From assembly GCA_002436185.1 (NCBI GenBank), contig DJKX01000008.1:1-31047 (forward strand): a stretch of 31,047 nucleotides of DNA, written 5' to 3'. A program made the translations under genes and the position numbers. The notes under the pieces are model-generated. The model did no database searches. It was given only the letters and a program-made list of their open reading frames with translations, and was not told the DNA's origin. Source of the stretch: Fidelibacterota bacterium UBA6531. GTDB lineage: Bacteria; Fidelibacterota; Marinisomatia; Marinisomatales; TCS55. Shown here one piece after another: positions 26,437 to 31,047 of the stretch (position 1 is its first letter; the number at the start of each line of letters is the position of its first letter).

Positions 26437-27732
26437 CTATGCTCCTATTGCTTCTTTTGCTTTCCGGGATGCCAATCCTTCGAAAAAAGCATCAATTCGA
26501 TTTTTCATTTGCGCTTCTCCCACAACCCTTGAATCCATCATATCTGATTCAATGAACAGACTGGGCAAATTGCTGTTTTCCATTAAAGCCCTACGGTTAT
26601 CCGCCATGCCGGCTGATGTTGTTCGACAGCTTTTGATAGGATGATATACCACTCCGTCAATATTATAATTATTTGTTTTATCAAGCACAGTTAGTTCAGG
26701 ATGAAACATGGAATCCATAGCATCGCGAACACTGATAAGTACGCCTTCTGCCAGAGAATCCATGGGGTTGTCCAAATCATATTGGACACCCAAATTTGTT
26801 CCGCCTGAAGCAAACCACAAGTATGTGGACATGACAAAGGCTCCACCCCATTCGGTAAACATTTCATTGAATCGGCGAAAAATGGGATAGCAGGGTACTC
26901 CGATGAAACTTAAACGATATTTTTCATCCGTAAGTGTTCCAATTCCATTGGCAGACATATATTCCATTTCTTCCACGAGTCTTGTAAAAAATTCGGCACC
27001 TTCAGGCGTGCCGCGGAATACATTTGACATACCCAAATAGACTGTTCCGTCAGTTAATGCATTAAAAAGAGACGGACGGCTTTGATTCAATTCCATCACC
27101 CGTTTCCAACCAGCACTCATAGTATTGACGTATCCTAAAATTTCACGGAGACGATCAATATCAAATTTTTTGCCAGTCATTTTTTCACAGAGTTCAATCA
27201 ATTCTTTTAATTGAGTTTTTACATATTGCTTTTCCCGCTCAAATTGATCATCGCCGGGCCAGGTTCTTGTACCAGCTTCCCGCGTAGCAGGGACATCAAT
27301 GGAAACCATGGGAATATCATAAATGCGTTCCCAGATTTCACCCCATTTCAAGTATGTGTTACAGGCATTAGTTAATACGGCAATGCCGGGTTTGGGAATT
27401 TGTCCCATGGGATGTTTTCCGTTTTGCATCTGCATGGCGAAATCAGCTTTTACGTATCCACAAATATCCGGGGAATAACCATAATCTTCAGCCACATTCA
27501 AATAATCATCGGCCACATGACGAACCGCTGTTTGTAATGAATGAATTTCCGGAAATACCATTGGTAAATCAAAAACCCGGAGAATTTCTGCTATGCTTCC
27601 CATGACAAACACATACGCTGCTGTTTCCCCTTTCTCTGCTTTTTCAGTCAAGTCCTGAAACCAATCTCTAAATAGCACTGCCCCTTCCCGAGTACCACGA
27701 CCAACCATTTCTTTATTATTTATTTCACTCAT
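26437..27732 (-). CDS. bzdO: Benzoyl-CoA reductase active-site-side subunit, BzdO/BcrB-like
   Basis: A 431-residue 2-hydroxyacyl-CoA dehydratase-family protein, matching the usual size of the larger of the two substrate-module subunits. Conserved Cys are Cys91 (DICGYVKAD), Cys124 (TNACN) and the late HPIKSCRTTSAGMADNRRA. With the BzdN-like subunit it should hold [4Fe-4S] clusters and bind benzoyl-CoA for two-electron reduction to cyclohexa-1,5-diene-1-carbonyl-CoA. GAGGT lies 6 bases before ATG 27732; 8 bases separate it from the upstream gene. Confidence 0.9.
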   Translation of the reverse strand: MSEINNKEMVGRGTREGAVLFRDWFQDLTEKAEKGETAAYVFVMGSIAEILRVFDLPMVFPEIHSLQTAVRHVADDYLNVAEDYGYSPDICGYVKADFAMQMQNGKHPMGQIPKPGIAVLTNACNTYLKWGEIWERIYDIPMVSIDVPATREAGTRTWPGDDQFEREKQYVKTQLKELIELCEKMTGKKFDIDRLREILGYVNTMSAGWKRVMELNQSRPSLFNALTDGTVYLGMSNVFRGTPEGAEFFTRLVEEMEYMSANGIGTLTDEKYRLSFIGVPCYPIFRRFNEMFTEWGGAFVMSTYLWFASGGTNLGVQYDLDNPMDSLAEGVLISVRDAMDSMFHPELTVLDKTNNYNIDGVVYHPIKSCRTTSAGMADNRRALMENSNLPSLFIESDMMDSRVVGEAQMKNRIDAFFEGLASRKAKEAIGA

Positions 27733-27740
27733 TTTTTACC

Positions 27741-28907
27741 TCAATCAAACATTAAATTTTCGACAAACGTTTCCAGTTGGATCTCTAAATGATCAAAACT
27801 GGTCATATTTTCTTCAAATTCGCTAACGAAATAGGGGGTATCGTCCTTGTCCAATTCCTGTGTATATGTTACCTGTTCTTCCAGTCCGGGTTCACACATT
27901 TTTGCCGCTGTGATGATAACTGCTTCAGCACCTGAATTACTTACCCTATCTCTCAACATTTTTTCTTTCGGTTTGCGGAGATCGTGCTGTACAGGACTAT
28001 AAGTGGATTTATGGATATAGGCTTCCGCCATAGCATTTAATGGATCATCACCCACATCAACATCTTCCAGTAAATATCGCAGTCCTATCAATAAATCATC
28101 ATCTACCACATAGCAAGAACGGCCTACAGTTCGAAGCATATCCAAAGGTGGTTGTTCACAAAATCCTCCCTCAAAGACGACGCGAATACGATCCTGTTGA
28201 CGAGCATTTCGTTTTTCAATCATGGGTATAACTGTTTCGAGTATTTCGTTATGCTCTTCCCGTGGAATCATGCCTCCAATTGCAACAAGGGTATAGGCCT
28301 CATTGATTGTAATTAACCAGGGTTTTTCCCTTTTTATATCATATAATTTCCGAAGCAAAGTGCGATTATTGTTAAAAACAGCAATAGAATTCTGCAAAGC
28401 ATCATTAGTTATTTTCTGTTCGGCAACTTTTTCGATGATACCTTGAATTCTTTCATACTCCTCTTTTAGATATTGAACGGAGTAACTTGAATTTGGGTTT
28501 TGAGGCAGATATAAAATTTGGCAGGGATAATCAAAATTCCGTCCCCAGATGGGAGCCAAATTTCTGGCTGCATCACAAATGGGATGTGTAACAAACATAT
28601 CCAATTCAACGCGCCCGGAAAGAACTTGCTCGAGACTGGTTTTTAGAATTGAGCAAAGATAAGATCCAAACCGGCTATCTGCAATACGTGTTTCCACAGA
28701 TGCACCAAACATCTTCACAGGGAGCATCCCAGCAGCATGGGCAATTTCTTCAGGAAAATATACCTGAAAATGTCCTAATACTTTTCCACCTGCTTCCCGC
28801 CAGCGTTTAACCGTTGTTACTTCAGTATCTTCAACCGTTTCTTGGCAAAGCCAAAGAATATCGTCCAACGATTTTCCCTGCCATTCTTCCATTACTCGTA
28901 CTGTCAT
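27741..28907 (-). CDS. bzdN: Benzoyl-CoA reductase active-site-side subunit, BzdN/BcrC-like
   Basis: A 388-residue partner of the BzdO-like subunit, normal for BzdN/BcrC. Visible Cys include Cys85 (GSYLC), Cys111 (THPICDAARN) and the C-terminal AKMCEPGLEEQ motif, all expected cluster ligands of this subunit. First catabolic gene after the regulator, in the order N-O-P-Q. AAGGA about 9 bases upstream of ATG 28907 is a good ribosome binding site. The 39-base gap from the MarR stop is too short for a well-placed promoter of its own, so read-through from the marR promoter is likely. Confidence 0.91.
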   Translation of the reverse strand: MTVRVMEEWQGKSLDDILWLCQETVEDTEVTTVKRWREAGGKVLGHFQVYFPEEIAHAAGMLPVKMFGASVETRIADSRFGSYLCSILKTSLEQVLSGRVELDMFVTHPICDAARNLAPIWGRNFDYPCQILYLPQNPNSSYSVQYLKEEYERIQGIIEKVAEQKITNDALQNSIAVFNNNRTLLRKLYDIKREKPWLITINEAYTLVAIGGMIPREEHNEILETVIPMIEKRNARQQDRIRVVFEGGFCEQPPLDMLRTVGRSCYVVDDDLLIGLRYLLEDVDVGDDPLNAMAEAYIHKSTYSPVQHDLRKPKEKMLRDRVSNSGAEAVIITAAKMCEPGLEEQVTYTQELDKDDTPYFVSEFEENMTSFDHLEIQLETFVENLMFD

Positions 28908-28946
28908 AATGAATATCCTTTATTATAATCTATTTTTTCGATCTGA

Positions 28947-29390
28947 TTAATTATTAGCTTGATCCCATATGCTTTGCAACATTTCGTGCAAAGTTTCTAT
29001 TTCTTGAGTTACTAAACCCTTTACCAGTTGTTGATCAACTTCTATAATAATTGTTTCTATTGTATTATAAAGATTTCGACCTTTTTCTGTCAAAAATAGC
29101 TGAATGATTCTTCTATCTGAAGATGTGCGTCTTCTTTCAACTAACCCATCTTTTTCCATTCTATCAGCCAATCCAGTAATTGCTGGTTTATCAAGATGAA
29201 CGCTTTTCCCAATATCTGATAAAGATATTCCATCAGAGCTAAATAATGTATTTAAAACAGATGCTTGCGAAGATGTAACATTGAATTCACTCAAGCGTGC
29301 ATCCAGCATCTTTTTCATCCCGCGTGCCGTTCTAAACATTAAAAATCCTGTTGTTTTCTCCATAGTTCCTATTGGTATTTCATAACTCAT
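28947..29390 (-). CDS. MarR-family transcriptional regulator (BadR-like by context)
   Basis: A 147-residue winged-helix regulator: an N-terminal helix pair, then SDIGKSVHLDKPAITGLADRMEKDG (recognition helix region, about 55-80) and the wing RRRTSSDRRI, the standard MarR DR motif. It is the first gene of the catabolic operon and follows a palindrome-containing promoter (29452-29480), so it probably binds its own promoter. MarR-type BadR of Rhodopseudomonas controls benzoate genes, responding to an aryl-CoA; by analogy an aryl-CoA ligand is possible here. This differs from the BzdR type of Azoarcus although the enzymes are Bzd-like. Confidence 0.9.
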   Translation of the reverse strand: MSYEIPIGTMEKTTGFLMFRTARGMKKMLDARLSEFNVTSSQASVLNTLFSSDGISLSDIGKSVHLDKPAITGLADRMEKDGLVERRRTSSDRRIIQLFLTEKGRNLYNTIETIIIEVDQQLVKGLVTQEIETLHEMLQSIWDQANN

Positions 29391-29451
29391 AATATACTCA
29401 CTGGTTATTTATTTAGGGTAAAAGGTTTATTTATTCTGGATTTAATATTTA

Positions 29452-29480
29452 AATATAGTTCACATATGAACTATTTACAA
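29452..29480 (-). promoter_or_regulatory. Sigma70-like promoter of marR-bzd operon with operator in the spacer
   Basis: On the minus strand, TTGTAA (29480-29475) and TATATT (29457-29452) are separated by exactly 17 bases. The spacer is filled by an inverted repeat, ATAGTTCA/TGAACTAT (8-bp arms, 29455-29474), overlapping the -10 by three bases. The predicted start near 29445 leaves a leader of about 55 bases to ATG 29390. A repressor in the spacer would block polymerase directly, as expected of an autoregulated MarR protein. Confidence 0.65.
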
Positions 29481-29489
29481 GTAAACTAT
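29470..29489. promoter_or_regulatory. Second, imperfect operator-like repeat across the -35
   Basis: ACTATTTAC-AA-GTAAACTAT shares ACTAT with the first palindrome, and its reverse complement resembles it (ATAGTTTAC versus ATAGTTCAC). TTTAC/GTAAA is the best-matched inner part. It could be a second regulator site or one end of an extended site. Confidence 0.4.
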
Positions 29490-29527
29490 ATGAATTTTAT
29501 CCAGTTCTTTAGATAAGAATAAAATAA

Positions 29528-30544
29528 TTAAGTGCTTTGGCTAATACAATCAATGATACGTTGGTTTATTTCGTTTAAACTAATAGTGATTCGCAGGGAA
29601 TTATTTTGCCCGAATATTTCCATATCACAAACCATTAGTCCTTCTTTTGCTAATATTTGGTATACATTGTTTTTCTGGTCATTATTCTGAAAAGGTAAAT
29701 AAAGAAAATTGGCATGAGAATCACCCACAGTAAAACCTAGCCGTCTTAATTCTTTTAATAGATATTTCCTTTCCTTTAAGTTATGACTAATTGAACGGCG
29801 TACATAATCCACATCATCCAGAGCAGCTTCAGCTGCTTTTTTCCCTAATATGTTGATCGATCGCAGCAGTCGTTTATTTTCTAGTATTTCAACTAATTTT
29901 TCACTTGCAATTCCATATCCTACTCGAGCACCTGCCAAACCATATATTTTAGAAAAGGTGCGTAGAATGATCAAGTTAGGAAATTCTTTAAGAAGCTGTA
30001 TTGAATCTGGATATGATTCATCAGTGACATATTCATAGTATGCTTCATCTACAACTACCAATATGTTGCTTGGTATAGTTTCCAGGAGATTCCTTAATGA
30101 ATCATGTGTAACAATAGTACCCGTGGGATTATTCGGATTGGCAATAAATATCGCCTTTGTATTTTCCCCACACAGGGGAATAAGATTCTCCAAATCACAT
30201 TCCAGCCCGGACATATTTGAAACCACACACTTTCTTCCGTTTCGCTTTGCACTATATCTATAGGCCATAAACGTATTATCAAAGGTAAGAATTTCTTCAT
30301 CTCGGTTTACCAAAAAATGAATAATAAGATTTATAAGTTCGTATGAGCCTGCTGAAACTGCGATATTATTGGGGGATACTTGATATTTTGAGGCAAGTTT
30401 TTCTTTTAATGTTTTCGGTTTCCAGCTTCCATAGCAATGGACATCTTGACTGTATTTTTTAATTGCCTCCAAAACCATGGGAGAAGGCCCGAATGGATTT
30501 TCATTGGAATGTAGACTTATAGTTTCAAACAATTTTTTAGACAT
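29528..30544 (-). CDS. HisC-like class I/II aminotransferase, short N-terminus
   Basis: A PLP-dependent aminotransferase of the histidinol-phosphate aminotransferase type (338 aa). Seen: SNENPFGPS, NPNNPTG (136-142), Asp166 (VVDEAYYEY), Lys199 in TFSKIYGLAGARVGY (Schiff base) and a C-terminal LRITIS. It lacks about 20-25 N-terminal residues (the xPSYIxxLxPYxPGK arm) normal in HisC, which the remnant at 2085-2342 does retain. Aromatic-amino-acid transaminases occur in this family. The promoter region resembles that of the marR-bzd operon, so a role in tyrosine or phenylalanine transamination is a context inference; a biosynthetic HisC is the alternative. Upstream ribosome binding site is weak. 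Confidence 0.85.
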   Translation of the reverse strand: MSKKLFETISLHSNENPFGPSPMVLEAIKKYSQDVHCYGSWKPKTLKEKLASKYQVSPNNIAVSAGSYELINLIIHFLVNRDEEILTFDNTFMAYRYSAKRNGRKCVVSNMSGLECDLENLIPLCGENTKAIFIANPNNPTGTIVTHDSLRNLLETIPSNILVVVDEAYYEYVTDESYPDSIQLLKEFPNLIILRTFSKIYGLAGARVGYGIASEKLVEILENKRLLRSINILGKKAAEAALDDVDYVRRSISHNLKERKYLLKELRRLGFTVGDSHANFLYLPFQNNDQKNNVYQILAKEGLMVCDMEIFGQNNSLRITISLNEINQRIIDCISQST

Positions 30545-30630
30545 ATGGGTTTTTCTTTCTTCAGATTACAATTAAAGCATAAATAGTGTATGGCACGTTT
30601 TTGGATTTTAAAAAATACTAATCCAATTTG

Positions 30631-30680
30631 ATATTTAAATTTAGTTTACATACAAATCATTAGCAAAGAAACTATAGGGA
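30631..30680 (-). promoter_or_regulatory. Second copy of the marR-bzd promoter element, upstream of the HisC-like gene
   Basis: Without gaps, 38 of 50 bases match 29445-29494, including the identical block ATATTTAAAT at the same offset. In the matching positions a -35-like TTGCTA (30666-30661) and a -10-like TAAATT (30643-30638) again stand 17 bases apart on the minus strand, so transcription would run into the aminotransferase gene (leader about 87 bases). One operator arm is kept and the other has decayed. Confidence 0.55.
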
Positions 30681-30687
30681 TTTGAGA

Positions 30688-30703
30688 ATAGTAAAAATAC
30701 TAT
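30688..30703. promoter_or_regulatory. Inverted repeat ATAGTA-AAAA-TACTAT
   Basis: A perfect 6-bp inverted repeat with a 4-base centre in the divergent intergenic region. The ATAGT/ACTAT ends resemble the operator arms upstream of marR, so it may be another site for the same regulator. In AT-rich DNA chance is a serious alternative. Confidence 0.3.
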
Positions 30704-30785
30704 ATGATATTGATAATAATTATTTTTCAATAAAAGCTTGTATATTGGATTTGAATGTCTGAATTTCCTATTATAGACTGGACAT

Positions 30786-30816
30786 CAGTATCATACAGTA
30801 TCATATTTTATACTGT
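30786..30816. repeat. Tandem 10-bp repeat and overlapping inverted repeat before trpB2
   Basis: CAGTATCATA occurs twice in direct succession (30786-30795, 30796-30805), one helical turn apart, and an inverted repeat ACAGTAT/ATACTGT spans 30795-30801 and 30810-30816. This lies 67 bases upstream of the trpB2 ATG and could be a regulator site or leader hairpin. The rest of the 338-base gap (30545-30882) shows only AT-rich sequence besides the elements listed here. Confidence 0.4.
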
Positions 30817-30882
30817 CGGTTCTTTTGTGGGCTAGTTTTTAGTGTAAATCAAACCTAATAACAATAATCAAAGGAAAACAAA

Positions 30883-31047
30883 ATGATGCAAAAGAAAATC
30901 GTATTATCGGAACAAGATATTCCAAAACAATGGTATAATATTGCCGCGGACATGCCAAACCAGCCGCCACCCATTTTACATCCAGGAACGGGTCAACCTA
31001 TTGGACCTGATGATTTAGCACCCCTTTTTCCCATGGGATTAATTATG
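30883..31047 (+). CDS. trpB: TrpB2-type tryptophan synthase beta-like protein (3' end outside window)
   Basis: The first 55 codons are present and the frame is open to the window end. The N-terminus (KKIVLSEQDIPKQWYNI, then LHPGTGQPIGPDDLAPLFP) is the signature of the TrpB2 branch, which has an N-terminal extension compared with TrpB1 and is usually not partnered with TrpA. AAGGA (30871-30875) is the ribosome binding site; ATG 30883 is followed by a second ATG at 30886. It is divergent from the HisC-like gene. Function may be tryptophan synthesis from indole and serine, salvage, or a related beta-replacement/elimination. Confidence 0.88.
   Translation, partial: MMQKKIVLSEQDIPKQWYNIAADMPNQPPPILHPGTGQPIGPDDLAPLFPMGLIM

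Noticed and set aside
28922..28927. Minus-strand TATAAT just upstream of bzdN
   Set aside because: A start from it would leave only about 7 bases before the ATG and exclude the AAGGA site; the operon promoter upstream of marR explains expression better.
11286..31047. Search by eye for integrase, transposase, IS ends or CRISPR repeats around the catabolic block
   Set aside because: None seen; the only repeats are the short promoter-type elements reported.

Overview
The window looks like a chromosomal segment of an AT-rich bacterium, most likely of the FCB group (Marinimicrobia/SAR406 or a close relative). This placement is inferred from gene content: an EF-G2-type factor with the NGLD/GHGASGKT motif variants, a Big_5-type envelope protein starting with a PPTGG-KKDTTPP segment, and a ManC plus small conserved ORF pair. 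There is no rRNA or other decisive marker, so it is a moderate-confidence guess.

Left part, about 1-11285: ordinary genes. These are a HAD phosphatase cut by the window edge; a small minus-strand operon in which two of three members look degraded (an internally deleted HisC remnant, a flavin-reductase-fold protein and a shortened AMP-binding protein); then plus-strand sfsA, an Ig-like envelope protein, mannose-1-phosphate guanylyltransferase, a small conserved protein, an EF-G2-like GTPase, a HIT protein, a two-helix membrane protein, a sodium:solute symporter, and tRNA-Asn followed by a clear intrinsic terminator.

Right part, about 11365-29390, all on the minus strand: a compact anaerobic aromatic catabolism operon. 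In transcription order it encodes a MarR regulator; a four-subunit ATP-dependent benzoyl-CoA reductase of the Bzd (Azoarcus) type; an unrecognised Cys-rich 84-aa protein; an AMP-forming acyl-CoA synthetase; a lone HgdB/YjiM-like dehydratase-reductase subunit, a ketopantoate-reductase-family enzyme and a third BadF/HgdC-type ATPase; the ring-processing enzymes Had, Oah and Dch; a short-chain dehydrogenase and a thiolase; and the three subunits of 4-hydroxybenzoyl-CoA reductase. Together these cover 4-hydroxybenzoyl-CoA to benzoyl-CoA, the cyclic dienoyl-CoA, 3-hydroxypimelyl-CoA and probably glutaryl-CoA plus acetyl-CoA. No ferredoxin, typical benzoate-CoA ligase or glutaryl-CoA dehydrogenase is present here.

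Far right, 29391-31047: a sigma70-like promoter whose 17-bp spacer is filled by a palindrome precedes marR and the operon. A diverged copy of the same 50-bp element (38/50 identical) lies upstream of a HisC-like aminotransferase gene, suggesting co-regulation. A TrpB2-type gene starts divergently and runs off the window. The aminotransferase, the 2-oxoacid-reductase-like enzyme, the acyl-CoA synthetase and the HgdB-like subunit with its ATPase suggest, as a hypothesis only, a route from aromatic amino acids through aryl-lactyl-CoA and cinnamoyl/coumaroyl-CoA into the benzoyl-CoA pathway.
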